From the NCBI RefSeq assembly GCF_016901695.1, contig NZ_JACJKS010000010.1, positions 1 through 64,000 on the forward strand: 64,000 nt of DNA. The letters are read 5' to 3'. Position numbers and translations under genes: made by a program. A model generated the notes under the pieces. The model searched no databases and was not told the origin of the DNA. It was given only the letters and a program-made list of their open reading frames with translations. Shown here piece by piece: positions 8,278-17,944 of this stretch. The DNA comes from Mordavella massiliensis (GTDB lineage Bacteria; Bacillota; Clostridia; Lachnospirales; Lachnospiraceae). The first letter of the stretch is position 1; each line of letters begins with the position of its first letter.

Positions 8278-9303
8278 ATGAATCAGAAGAAGGTGACTTT
8301 CGCCGATATCGCGGCGTACACCGGGTTTTCCAAGACAACGATCTCCCGGTATTTTAACAGCCCCGATACCCTCACCCTGGAAAACCAGCAGAAGATCGCG
8401 GACGCCCTGGCGGCGCTTGATTATAAGGAAAATAAAGTGGGACGGATCCTGGCCAGCGGACAGACCGAGTTCATCGGCATCATCATCCCCAATCTCTACA
8501 TGCACTACTATTCGGAGATGCTCAGCCAGATCCTCTCCACCTACGAGACGTACGGGTACAAGTTCCTTGTCTTTGCGGGGAACGACAAAAAGGATGTGGA
8601 GCGGCGGTACATCGAAGAGCTGCTCGCCTACAACATTGAGGGCATGATCGTCCTAAGCCCTACCATCTCCTCCAGGGAGCTGGCAGCCTGCCATGTGCCG
8701 GTTGTCGGGATCGAGCGGGAGGATGCATACATCTCCAGCGTCAACACGGACAACTACATGGGCGGCGTGCAGGCGGCAGGCCTTTTAAAGGAGAGCGGCT
8801 GCGATATCCTCATCCATGTGAATGCAGATCTGCCGGACAGCGCTCCCGCTTCGGGGCGGATCCGGGGATTTGTGGACACATGCAAAGACTACGGCCTCCC
8901 CTATGATCTGATCCTGACCGATCTGGGAAACACGTTTGAGGAGAACAGGGCAAATATCCTGCGCCTTGTGGACGATCTTGAGACCCGGTATCCGGAGCAG
9001 CGGAAAGGCGTCTTCATGCCCAACGACACCCACGCCAACGTGCTCCTCAACATCCTGTTCCAAAAGTACGGGAAACTGCCGGAGCACTACCAGATCATCG
9101 GGTTTGACGACTCTCCCATCTCCCGGGAGGCCGTCGTCCCCACCAGCACGGTTGGCCAGCAGATCCCCCTCATCGCGGATGAAGCCATGAAGATCCTGAC
9201 AGCGCAGATCAGGGAGCGAAAAAAAAGAAGGCCGGCTCCCGCCGGGGATCCGGTCCACAAAGTCATCCCGCCCGTCCTGATTCGCCGGGAGACGACTGCC
9301 TGA
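8278..9303 (+). CDS. LacI-family repressor of the sucrose/fructan operon
   Basis: Transcription factor of 341 residues. The N-terminal helix-turn-helix TFADIAAYTGFSKTTISRYFN (about residues 7-27) and hinge QQKIADALAALDY are LacI hallmarks. Residues 60-335 form the sugar-binding core, with GIIIPNLYMHYYSEML and IIGFDDSPIS typical of this family. It is divergent from the sucrose operon and separated from it by 269 bp containing repeated ACCGGT operators, so it most likely represses the operon and itself until an inducer sugar binds. A good AAAGGAGG ribosome-binding site precedes the ATG. The inducer is not visible in the sequence. Confidence 0.9.
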   Translation: MNQKKVTFADIAAYTGFSKTTISRYFNSPDTLTLENQQKIADALAALDYKENKVGRILASGQTEFIGIIIPNLYMHYYSEMLSQILSTYETYGYKFLVFAGNDKKDVERRYIEELLAYNIEGMIVLSPTISSRELAACHVPVVGIEREDAYISSVNTDNYMGGVQAAGLLKESGCDILIHVNADLPDSAPASGRIRGFVDTCKDYGLPYDLILTDLGNTFEENRANILRLVDDLETRYPEQRKGVFMPNDTHANVLLNILFQKYGKLPEHYQIIGFDDSPISREAVVPTSTVGQQIPLIADEAMKILTAQIRERKKRRPAPAGDPVHKVIPPVLIRRETTA

Positions 9304-9334
9304 GTCCGGCATATAAGAAGACAGCAGACAAAGG

Positions 9335-9368
9335 GGAAGCCCCTGATGATCACTCATCAAGGGCTTCC
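9335..9368 (+). terminator. Terminator between the convergent lacI and dnaJ genes
   Basis: Hairpin GGAAGCCC/GGGCTTCC (9335-9342 and 9361-9368) with inner TGATGA/TCATCA, followed on the plus strand by TTCATTTT. It overlaps the last codons of dnaJ and would end lacI transcription; on the other strand it could also act on dnaJ messages. Confidence 0.65.
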
Positions 9369-10534
9369 TTCATTTTATCGAAAAATCCTTTTTTCTTTTT
9401 CTTGTGGTTCTCCAGCTCCTCCGGGTTCTGGTTCAGGGTGTTGCCGGAGAGGGCGTCAAACTGGCGCAGGGCTTCCTTCGCCTCGGCGCTTAAGTGCTCC
9501 GGCGTCTGGATGACGAGCGTCACATAGTGGTCGCCGCGGATCTGGGCGTTGCGCACCGAGGGTACACCCTTGCCCCGCAGCCGGACTTTCGTGTCTGTCT
9601 TTGTGCCGGGCTTTACGTTGTACACCACATCCCCGTCCACGGTCTTGATGCGGATGTCCCCGCCAAGCGCAGCCTGGGCAAAGGAGATGGGCACGGTGGA
9701 GAAGATGTTCATATCCTGCCGCATGAAGATGGGATGGCGGGACACAGCCACCTCCACAAGGAGGTCGCCTCTGGGTCCGCCGTTCACGCCCGGTTCGCCC
9801 TTCTCGCGGATGCGGACGCTCTGCCCGTTGTCAATGCCTGCGGGAATGGACACGGCGATCTTCTTCTTGCTGGAAACATAGCCGGTGCCGCCGCAGTCCG
9901 GGCACTTGTCCTTGATGATCTTCCCGGTCCCGTGGCAGTCCGGACAGGTCTGCACATTCTGCACAGTGCCGAAGAAGGACTGCTGGGTGTAGACAACCTG
10001 GCCCTTGCCGCCGCACTTCGGGCAGGTCTGGGGGGAAGTCCCCGGTTTGGCGCCTGTCCCGCCGCACTTCGGGCAGGGATCTTTCAGGATCACTTCGATC
10101 TCCTTCTCGCAGCCGAACACAGCCTCCTCAAATGTGATCCGGACAGCCTTTCGGATGTTCATGCCCTTCATGGGGCCCTGGCTGCTCCTTCCGCCGCGCC
10201 GGCCGCCGCCGAACAGGTCGCCGAAGATATCGCCGAAGATGTCACTGAAATCAGCGCCGCTGAAATCAAAACCGCCGAAGCCGCCGGCCCCGCCTGCGCC
10301 GCCCTCAAAGGCCGCATGGCCGAACTGGTCATACTGCCGCCTCTTTTCCGGGTCGCTTAAGACAGCGTACGCCTCGGACGCCTCCTTGAATTTTTTCTCC
10401 GCTTCCTTGTCTCCGGGATTCACATCAGGATGATACTTTTTTGCCACCTTCCTGTATGCCTTCTTCAGAGTTGCCTCGTCGGCATCCTTGCTGACGCCCA
10501 GCACCTCGTAGTAATCTCTCTTTGATTCTGCCAT
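9350..10534 (-). CDS. dnaJ: Chaperone DnaJ
   Basis: Hsp40 co-chaperone of 394 residues that delivers unfolded clients to DnaK and stimulates its ATPase. Domains in order: J domain with HPD (in KYHPDVNPG, about residues 34-42), Gly/Phe-rich linker (about 75-125), four zinc-binding repeats ([32 protein letters not shown], about 153-220), then the two client-binding beta domains. Length and order match canonical type I DnaJ. It is the last gene of the hrcA-grpE-dnaK-dnaJ operon and lies 134 bp beyond dnaK. Confidence 0.97.
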   Translation of the reverse strand: MAESKRDYYEVLGVSKDADEATLKKAYRKVAKKYHPDVNPGDKEAEKKFKEASEAYAVLSDPEKRRQYDQFGHAAFEGGAGGAGGFGGFDFSGADFSDIFGDIFGDLFGGGRRGGRSSQGPMKGMNIRKAVRITFEEAVFGCEKEIEVILKDPCPKCGGTGAKPGTSPQTCPKCGGKGQVVYTQQSFFGTVQNVQTCPDCHGTGKIIKDKCPDCGGTGYVSSKKKIAVSIPAGIDNGQSVRIREKGEPGVNGGPRGDLLVEVAVSRHPIFMRQDMNIFSTVPISFAQAALGGDIRIKTVDGDVVYNVKPGTKTDTKVRLRGKGVPSVRNAQIRGDHYVTLVIQTPEHLSAEAKEALRQFDALSGNTLNQNPEELENHKKKKKGFFDKMKEALDE

Positions 10535-10668
10535 TCTCTATCAACCTTTCGTTTTATCGGATCTGCGCAGACAAAGTTCTGCGGGACCCGGGGACAGGAG
10601 ATGTACTCCCCGTCCCCGCGTTCCGCAGAACCAAAATGTATGTTCCGTCTGCCGGAAGGCCGTCTTAC

Positions 10669-12594
<1,926 letters not shown>

Positions 12595-12602
12595 TCAGCC
12601 TC

Positions 12603-13295
12603 TTAGTTTGCCACCTTCACCATGCTGTGTCTCACGACGCTGTCACGGTACATGTAGCCTTTCTGGAACTCCTCCGCGACGATGTTCTCGCCGAGGTTCT
12701 CATCCTCCACATGCATCACTGCGTTGTGGAAGTTGGGATCGAATTCCTGCCCCACCGCCTCGATCGGCTTTACGCCCGCCTCGGCAAGTGTGGTCATCAT
12801 CTGCTTGTAGACCTTATCCATGCCCTGCATGAAGGGGTGGTCCTTCTCCTCCTCTTTCACCGCGCCCAGGCCCCTCTCGAAGCTGTCCACGACGGGGAGG
12901 ATCTTTTCTATGATATCTCTCGCGCCCACCTCGTACATCTGGGATTTCTCCCTCTCGGTGCGCTTGCGGAAGTTATCAAACTCAGCCATCTGTCTTGTGA
13001 GCTTGTCGGTAAGCTCCTCGATCTTCTCGTCTTTTTTGTCTTTCTTCTTTTTCCCGAAGAACTTTCTGCCTCCGTCCTTTTCTTCCTCCGAAGACTGCTG
13101 CTCTTCGTCTTCCTGGCCGTCCGGGGCGTCCTGGCCTTCCTCCTCCCCGGCGTCCCCGTCTTCGATGGGGATCTCCTCCCCCTCCTGCGGGTCTGCCTGG
13201 GCGGCCGTCTTCTTCGCCTCTTCCACAGCCTCTTTTACCATCTCTTCCTGGCTCTTTTCCTGCTTTGCCTCTTCTTTTTTTCTATTCTCTTCCAA
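12603..13295 (-). CDS. grpE: Nucleotide exchange factor GrpE
   Basis: Releases ADP from DnaK. The protein has 230 residues, longer than the usual 180-200, because of a very acidic, low-complexity N terminus rich in Glu, Asp, Gln and Lys (about residues 1-90) ahead of the coiled coil (DEKIEELTDKLTRQMAEFDNFRKRTEREKSQ). The C-terminal beta domain has the GrpE signature region (PNFHNAVMHVEDENLGENIVAEEFQKGYMYRDSVVR). It lies between hrcA (17 bp away) and dnaK (44 bp away) in one operon. Confidence 0.96.
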   Translation of the reverse strand: MEENRKKEEAKQEKSQEEMVKEAVEEAKKTAAQADPQEGEEIPIEDGDAGEEEGQDAPDGQEDEEQQSSEEEKDGGRKFFGKKKKDKKDEKIEELTDKLTRQMAEFDNFRKRTEREKSQMYEVGARDIIEKILPVVDSFERGLGAVKEEEKDHPFMQGMDKVYKQMMTTLAEAGVKPIEAVGQEFDPNFHNAVMHVEDENLGENIVAEEFQKGYMYRDSVVRHSMVKVAN

Positions 13296-13312
13296 GGGTT
13301 CATCCGCCTTTC

Positions 13313-14356
13313 TTATTCTTTCTTATGGAAAATCGCGTCCAGCTCACCCTGCAGGTGCTTCAGCGATTTTAAAACATGTTCGTAGTCCATACGCTTTGGT
13401 CCGATGATCCCGATCGTCCCTTTCATGCCGTCCCCCAGCTCATATGTGGCGGTCACCACGCTGCAGTCCTTCATGGTCTGCACCGGCGTCTCGTCTCCGA
13501 TATACACCTGGATGCCTGTGTTGTCCTCCTGGGAGAGGGTCTGCGTGACCAGCTCGGTCAGCTGCTGCTTCTCCTCGAACGCGCTGATGATCTCCTGGGC
13601 GCTCTGCTTGTCGCTGAGTTCCGGATACTTGAAGATGTTCGTGGCGCCGCTGGTGTAGATCTGCATCTCGTCGTCGATCTGAATGGCGTCGGCCACCGCG
13701 TCCAGCACATCGCTGATGACTTCGCTGTGGATGCCCGCCTGCTCCTTGAGCCTGGCGATCAGCCCCAGGTTGATCTCCTCGATGGACATGCCGTTCAGGG
13801 TTGTGTTGAGCAGCATGTTCAGCTTCAGCAGGTTCTCGTTCCCAAGCGGCTCGCCCACGTTGATGATCTTGTTCTTGATGACGTTGCCGCCCAGAACGAT
13901 CACCGCTATGATCTGCTCGTCATCCACCTGGGAGAGCTGAATGAACTTCAGCTTGTTGGCGCTGTTTGTCGGAGTGGATACAAGGGTCGCATAGTTGGTA
14001 TTGGCAGCCAGCACTCTCGCGGCCTGCTTCAGGAGCTGATCCATCTTGTCTGCCTTGTCGAGCATCTGCTCCTGCATCTCGTTTAACTCCTGCTCCTTCT
14101 CCTCCATCAGCATATCCACATATAAGCGGTAGCCCTTGTCAGAAGGGATCCTGCCCGCCGATGTATGGGGCTGCAGGATGTATCCAAGCTCCTCCAGGTC
14201 CGCCATCTCATTGCGGATCGTCGCGGAACTTAAGTTCAGGTCTGTGTACTTGGAAATCGTCCGGGATCCGACCGGCTCCCCCGTCTCCAGGTAGTTCTGG
14301 ATGATCGCGTGAAGGATCTTCAGTTTTCTCTCACCCAGTGTCTCTGTGGCCTGCAT
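13313..14356 (-). CDS. hrcA: Heat-inducible transcription repressor HrcA
   Basis: Repressor of class I heat-shock genes; it binds CIRCE and needs the GroE chaperonin for activity in known systems. The protein has 347 residues, with an N-terminal winged helix (LHAIIQNYLETGEPVGSRTISK followed by LSSATIRNEMADLEELGYI) and a C-terminal GAF-like dimer domain. I place the start at 14356 (MQATETLGER), preceded by AAGGAGG; the frame is open to 14392, but that would put the start inside the CIRCE element. First gene of the operon and autoregulated through that operator. Confidence 0.95.
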   Translation of the reverse strand: MQATETLGERKLKILHAIIQNYLETGEPVGSRTISKYTDLNLSSATIRNEMADLEELGYILQPHTSAGRIPSDKGYRLYVDMLMEEKEQELNEMQEQMLDKADKMDQLLKQAARVLAANTNYATLVSTPTNSANKLKFIQLSQVDDEQIIAVIVLGGNVIKNKIINVGEPLGNENLLKLNMLLNTTLNGMSIEEINLGLIARLKEQAGIHSEVISDVLDAVADAIQIDDEMQIYTSGATNIFKYPELSDKQSAQEIISAFEEKQQLTELVTQTLSQEDNTGIQVYIGDETPVQTMKDCSVVTATYELGDGMKGTIGIIGPKRMDYEHVLKSLKHLQGELDAIFHKKE

Positions 14357-14385
14357 CCTCGCTGCCTCCTTGTCTTTTTGTATTG

Positions 14386-14455
14386 TTAGCACTCATTTAA
14401 TCCGAGTGCTAATCTCTACGGTTATTAATGTATCACTCTGGTTTTTGTTTGTCAA
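14386..14455 (-). promoter_or_regulatory. hrcA operon promoter with CIRCE operator
   Basis: Perfect CIRCE: TTAGCACTC (14386-14394), 9-bp spacer, GAGTGCTAA (14404-14412). Upstream on the minus strand is a sigma-A promoter: -35 TTGACA (14455-14450), 17-bp spacer, -10 TACATT (14432-14427). The operator covers the start of the transcript, so HrcA binding would block the whole operon. Confidence 0.95.
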
Positions 14456-14492
14456 CAGGATTTATAATTTTTTTACAGTTTACGCGAAATTC

Positions 14493-14521
14493 GTGAAAAT
14501 ACGGATTTCCTGTGCTATACT
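14493..14521 (+). promoter_or_regulatory. Probable promoter of the RluA-family gene
   Basis: Extended -10 TGC-TATACT (14513-14521) with a weak -35-like GTGAAA (14493-14498) 17 bp upstream. It is 36 bp before the ATG and divergent from the hrcA promoter. Confidence 0.4.
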
Positions 14522-14557
14522 TGGTTCTCAGAAGCGAGGAGGGACAAAGAAAGCGCC

Positions 14558-15451
14558 ATGGACAGAACGATCGATTATATAATAGGAAAAGAGGCGGACG
14601 GCCTGCGGATCGCGCAGTTCCTGCGAAGGAAGGGATACTCCCGCCAGAATCTGGCCACGATAAAGCAGATGCCGGACAGCACCCTTGTGGACGGCGCCCC
14701 GGCCTACATGAACCAGTATCTGCGCGCAGGATGCCGCCTCACCGTGCGCATCCGGGAGACGGGTGTGTCCGGAAAGATCGTCCCCGTCCATCTGCCCCTT
14801 GACATCGTGTACGAGGACGGGGACATCGTCGTCGTCAACAAGCCCGCCGGCATGCCCATCCACCCCTCCGTAAACAACTACACGAACACCATGGCGAACG
14901 CCCTGGCCTGGTACTACAAAGAGCAGGGGAAGCCCTTCATCTTCCGCTGCTCCAACCGGCTGGACCGGGACACGTCCGGCCTCACGGTGGTGGCCAAACA
15001 CCTGGTGAGCGCCGGGATCCTCTCCGCCATGACGGCGGACAAGACGCTGGGGCGGGAGTACCTGGCCATCGTCTCCGGCCACGTGACGCCCCCCGCCGGC
15101 ACGGTCCGCGCCCCGCTCGCCCGCAGCGGCACGTCCATCGTGGAGCGGAAAGTGGATTTTGAACACGGGGAGGAGGCGGTCACCCACTATGAGACGCTGG
15201 GACAGTACGGGCCCCACAGCCTGGTGCGCCTGAAGCTGGAGACGGGCCGCACCCACCAGATCCGGGTCCACATGCAGTACCTGGGCTTCCCTCTCATCGG
15301 GGACTACCTCTACAACCCGGATATGAGATACATCAGCCGGCAGGCGCTCCACTCCCACCGGCTGTCCTTCCCTCACCCCATGACAGGGGAGCCCATGGAA
15401 TTTACCGCGCCCCTGCCGGAGGATATGAAAAGGGTGCTGGAACTGGCATGA
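14558..15451 (+). CDS. RluA-family RNA pseudouridine synthase
   Basis: Converts uridine to pseudouridine in RNA, probably 23S rRNA. The protein has 297 residues: an S4-like N-terminal region (about 1-75), then the RluA catalytic domain with NRLDRDTSGLTVVAK, whose Asp in RLDRDTSG is the catalytic residue, and the C-terminal GRTHQIRVHMQYLGFPLIGD block. It stands alone on the plus strand between two minus-strand groups. A GAGGAGGG ribosome-binding site is present but about 14 bp from the ATG, longer than ideal; no nearer start is available. The exact target base (RluC, RluD or another paralogue) cannot be told from sequence alone. Confidence 0.9.
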   Translation: MDRTIDYIIGKEADGLRIAQFLRRKGYSRQNLATIKQMPDSTLVDGAPAYMNQYLRAGCRLTVRIRETGVSGKIVPVHLPLDIVYEDGDIVVVNKPAGMPIHPSVNNYTNTMANALAWYYKEQGKPFIFRCSNRLDRDTSGLTVVAKHLVSAGILSAMTADKTLGREYLAIVSGHVTPPAGTVRAPLARSGTSIVERKVDFEHGEEAVTHYETLGQYGPHSLVRLKLETGRTHQIRVHMQYLGFPLIGDYLYNPDMRYISRQALHSHRLSFPHPMTGEPMEFTAPLPEDMKRVLELA

Positions 15452-15471
15452 CAGCCGGTCCGGCACCCTTT
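15429..15471 (+). terminator. Terminator overlapping the RluA stop codon
   Basis: Stem AAAGGGTGC (15429-15437) with GCACCCTTT (15463-15471), plus an inner GG-CTGGC/GCCGG-CC helix. The right arm ends in three T only. The dyad is nearly symmetrical, so it may work in both directions for the convergent small gene. Confidence 0.55.
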
Positions 15472-15498
15472 GTGTCCCTATCCTGTTATGTATGAAAA

Positions 15499-15792
15499 TC
15501 AGCTGAGTTCGATCTTCGCGGCCTCCGCCGGTTTGAACTCGTTCTCCAGGTCGTAGATGTTGTGCCCCGTGGACTCGCCGAGGACCCGTCCCTCCAGGGA
15601 ATAGCAGCGGATGAACCGCTTCGGCGCCACGCTGGACCAGTGCTCCACATCCCATGACATGTACCCGTCCTCGTCAGATTTCTTCTCCTTCAGATACAGG
15701 TCTACCTGGCGTCCGTCCTGCATGATCTTGATGAGATCCCTGTAATCGCTGATCTCAACGTCCTCTTTTTTTACTGTGTCATAGATCTTCAT
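15499..15792 (-). CDS. Small conserved-type protein of unknown function
   Basis: Protein of 97 residues, start MKIYDTVKKEDVEIS at 15792 chosen for the GGAGGAAGAGAAA site directly upstream; the frame stays open a further 24 codons, but that extension has no ribosome-binding site and is Arg/Gly-rich. The chain is soluble, without signal peptide or membrane segment, and acidic, with aromatic residues concentrated at 38-60 (GYMSWDVEHWSSVAPKRFIR). I do not recognise a family. It is a single-gene unit converging on the RluA gene. Clean codon use and a good start site support a real gene. Confidence 0.65.
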   Translation of the reverse strand: MKIYDTVKKEDVEISDYRDLIKIMQDGRQVDLYLKEKKSDEDGYMSWDVEHWSSVAPKRFIRCYSLEGRVLGESTGHNIYDLENEFKPAEAAKIELS

Positions 15793-15910
15793 TTTCTCTT
15801 CCTCCTGCCCTCCCGGGGCTTTCACTCTAACATTCAGTGTACGCTTTTCGCCGTGCAATGGCAAGAAATTTTTCTTTTTTCATTTTTATGTATTCCAATC
15901 ATCCCTGTCA

Positions 15911-15919
15911 TGATATAAT
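15911..15919 (+). promoter_or_regulatory. Extended -10 promoter of the small hydrophobic-peptide gene
   Basis: TGA-TATAAT (15911-15919) is an extended -10 element, in an AT-rich stretch without a clear -35 box. Predicted start near 15926, 40 bp before the peptide start. Confidence 0.55.
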
Positions 15920-15965
15920 GGTTATGTTACCGCCCCACACCTGGTACGGGAAGGGGGTGCTGCTA

Positions 15966-16052
15966 TTGGATCATATTGTATCTTTTCTTATCACTGTCAT
16001 GGCTGGTGTAGCTTGCCACTACATCATCAAATGGTTAGACAGTGACGAATAA
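15966..16052 (+). CDS. Small hydrophobic peptide, type I toxin-like
   Basis: A 28-residue peptide starting at TTG 15966, 8 bp after the purine run AAGGGGG. It reads MDHIVSFLITVMAGVACHYI then IKWLDSDE: one membrane helix followed by Lys-Trp and an acidic end. Small proteins with a single helix and a charged KWLD-like tail are frequent in Lachnospiraceae and resemble Fst/TxpA-style type I toxins or holin-like peptides. It has its own extended -10 promoter and a strong terminator, giving a transcript of about 200 nt. The frame continues upstream to an ATG at 15837, but that would start before the predicted transcript. The toxin role is an inference; an antisense RNA was not identified. Confidence 0.55.
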   Translation: MDHIVSFLITVMAGVACHYIIKWLDSDE

Positions 16053-16097
16053 CCGGTAACTGGCCTATGGACTGGTCCACCATCAAAAAACGGAACA

Positions 16098-16131
16098 GAA
16101 CACCCCGGAGACTGCCTTCTCCGGGGTGTTC
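16098..16131 (+). terminator. Strong hairpin after the small peptide gene
   Basis: Perfect 13-bp stem GAACACCCCGGAG (16098-16110) / CTCCGGGGTGTTC (16119-16131) with an 8-nt loop, 46 bp after the stop codon. The following sequence is only moderately T-rich (GTCTGTACTG), so it may also protect the RNA 3' end. Confidence 0.7.
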
Positions 16132-16213
16132 GTCTGTACTGCTATTGAATGATCATATCTTTTCTGCCTAGTGGCATTATAGCATATGCATTTTCTCTTT
16201 TCAATATTCAGGC

Positions 16214-16246
16214 AAAAACATTTCTCACGAAAAAACATTTCTCACG
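16214..16246. repeat. Two-copy short tandem repeat
   Basis: The unit AAAAACATTTCTCACG occurs at 16214-16229 and again, with one extra A, at 16230-16246, just beyond the MOSC-MogA stop codon. Probably a slippage duplication. Confidence 0.6.
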
Positions 16247-16255
16247 AAAAAAGAG

Positions 16256-17191
16256 TCACTTTCTGCCGCACTCCCCGGCTGTTCCACGCAGGATCCCCAG
16301 GCCGTGCTCCAGATGGGGCAGGAGGAACTCCAGCGCCTCCTCCACCGCCTTAGGACTTCCCGGCAGATTGATGATCAGCGTCTTCCCCCGGATGCCGGAC
16401 ACAGCCCGGCTGAACATGGCCCGTGGCGTGATGGTCATGGAGTAATTGCGGATGGCGTCCGCGATCCCGTTTGCCATCCGGTCGCAGACGGCGGTCGTTG
16501 CCTCCGGCGTTAAGTCCCTCTCTGAAAATCCGGTGCCGCCGGTGGTGAAGATCACATCCATCTGCCGCTGGTCCGCCAGGCGGATGAGCTGGCTCTTTAA
16601 GGGCTCGGTGCCGTCCGGGAGGAGCAGCGTCTCTTTCACCTCGTAGCCGGCCTCCCTAACCAGCTCACAGATCTTCGGGCCGCTTTTGTCCTCCCGCTCC
16701 CCTCTGGCCCCCTTGTCGCTCAGGGTGATGACTGCTGCCGTGAAAGGCCGGTCCGGGGCCGGCGGCTCCAGGTCCACCGCGTCCCCCCTGCGGATGCGCC
16801 CGCCTTTCACCACTTCTGTAAACACACCCTCCCGCGGCATGATGCAGTCGCCCATCGTTTTGTAGATCTCACAGTGGCTGTGGCACTCCTTCCCGATCTG
16901 GGTCAGCTCCAGGACGGCCTCCCCTATGTGAAAACGGGTGCCCACCGGAAGGCGGCGCAGGTCGTAGCCCTCCACGATCAGGTTTTCACCGAAGGCGCCG
17001 AAGTCCACTTCTGCGCCTCTTGCCCGGAAATCCTCGATCTTCTCAAAGGACAGAAGGCTCACCTGACGGTGCCAGTCCCCGGCGTGGGCGTCGCCCTCGA
17101 TGCCCCAGTTTTCCTTGAGGAGCGCCTCCTCTACTTCCTTCTTCTGCGTCCCCCTCCTTTCACTGATACAAATGCCAAGCAGTTTTCCCAT
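16256..17191 (-). CDS. MOSC domain fused to MogA/MoaB molybdopterin adenylyltransferase
   Basis: Fusion of 311 residues. Residues 1-145 are a MOSC domain (GIEGDAHAGDWHRQVSLLS, FGENLIVEGYDL), a sulfur-carrier fold with a Cys in GKECHSHCEIY. Residues 148-311 are a MogA/MoaB domain with AAVITLSDKGARGEREDKSG, the TTGGTGFSERDLTPEA loop and INLPGSPKAVEEAL. The second half would adenylate molybdopterin before MoeA inserts the metal, here probably tungsten; the role of the MOSC half is not established. It is the last gene of the cofactor cluster, 9 bp after moeB. Fusions of this kind are known in anaerobes; confidence in the two domains is high. Confidence 0.9.
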   Translation of the reverse strand: MGKLLGICISERRGTQKKEVEEALLKENWGIEGDAHAGDWHRQVSLLSFEKIEDFRARGAEVDFGAFGENLIVEGYDLRRLPVGTRFHIGEAVLELTQIGKECHSHCEIYKTMGDCIMPREGVFTEVVKGGRIRRGDAVDLEPPAPDRPFTAAVITLSDKGARGEREDKSGPKICELVREAGYEVKETLLLPDGTEPLKSQLIRLADQRQMDVIFTTGGTGFSERDLTPEATTAVCDRMANGIADAIRNYSMTITPRAMFSRAVSGIRGKTLIINLPGSPKAVEEALEFLLPHLEHGLGILRGTAGECGRK

Positions 17192-17200
17192 CGTACCCTC

Positions 17201-17926
17201 CTACTCTTCCCCGCAGGACAGATGCGCCCTGCACCGGGGATCCTTTTTGATCTCGATTTTGTCAAATTCGCAGCACAGCCCGTCGTACTGCAGCATCGTC
17301 CCAAGAAGAAGCTCCCTCCTCCCAAGAAGGATCTTGAGCGCCTCCGCCGCCTGCAGACTTCCGATCACCCCGGCTGCAGCCCCGAGAGCCGGAACCGGCG
17401 CAGGGCTTTTCCCCAGGTGATATCCGAGACACTCCAGGCAGGCCGTCTTGCGGGAGATATCCAGCACGTACCCGTAAAACCCCTGGACAGCGCCCTCTAC
17501 GAGCGGGATGTCCCTGGCAAGGCACTGCCTTCCCACAAGAAGCCTTCCCGCAAGGCTGTCCACGCAGTCCACCACCACATCCGAGCCGGAAAGGATCCGA
17601 TCCGCATTGTCCTCTGTCAGATAGAACGGAAACGTCTCCACACGGATCTGCGGATTCAGTCTCCTCAGCTTTTCCGCCGCTGAATGTACCTTCTCCTTTC
17701 CGATATCTTCTTCCCAGTGGAGAAACTGCCGGTTCAGATTTGATATTGAGACGGTGTCTCCATCTGCAATGCGGACTGTCCCCACGCCTGCCTGCGCAAG
17801 GTAGGTAAGAACCGGCGCCCCAAGGCCCCCGCAGCCGATCACAGTCACCACAGACTGCTCCAGCTTCCTCTGCCCTTCTGTGCCGATCTCCGGCATCCGG
17901 ATCTGCCGGTCATATCTCCCGTCCAT
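17201..17926 (-). CDS. moeB: MoeB/ThiF/HesA-family adenylyltransferase
   Basis: E1-like enzyme of 241 residues that activates the C-terminal Gly-Gly of a MoaD-type sulfur carrier with ATP. Visible: nucleotide loop GCGGLGAPVLTYLAQAGVG (about 32-50), DGDTVSISNLNRQFLH (the Arg and Gln of the adenylation site) and DCVDSLAGR. One zinc-binding CxxC pair is clear (CLEC); the second is atypical, C-x5-C (CRAHLSC) near the C terminus, so the zinc site may be altered. Its likely partner is the MoaD-like protein encoded at 27650-27925. Confidence 0.85.
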   Translation of the reverse strand: MDGRYDRQIRMPEIGTEGQRKLEQSVVTVIGCGGLGAPVLTYLAQAGVGTVRIADGDTVSISNLNRQFLHWEEDIGKEKVHSAAEKLRRLNPQIRVETFPFYLTEDNADRILSGSDVVVDCVDSLAGRLLVGRQCLARDIPLVEGAVQGFYGYVLDISRKTACLECLGYHLGKSPAPVPALGAAAGVIGSLQAAEALKILLGRRELLLGTMLQYDGLCCEFDKIEIKKDPRCRAHLSCGEE

Positions 17927-17944
17927 ACATATCCCCCTCTGTCT

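Noticed and set aside
15837-15965. Longer version of the small membrane peptide starting at ATG 15837
   Set aside because: It would begin before the predicted transcription start, overlaps the divergent gene's 5' end, and has no ribosome-binding site.
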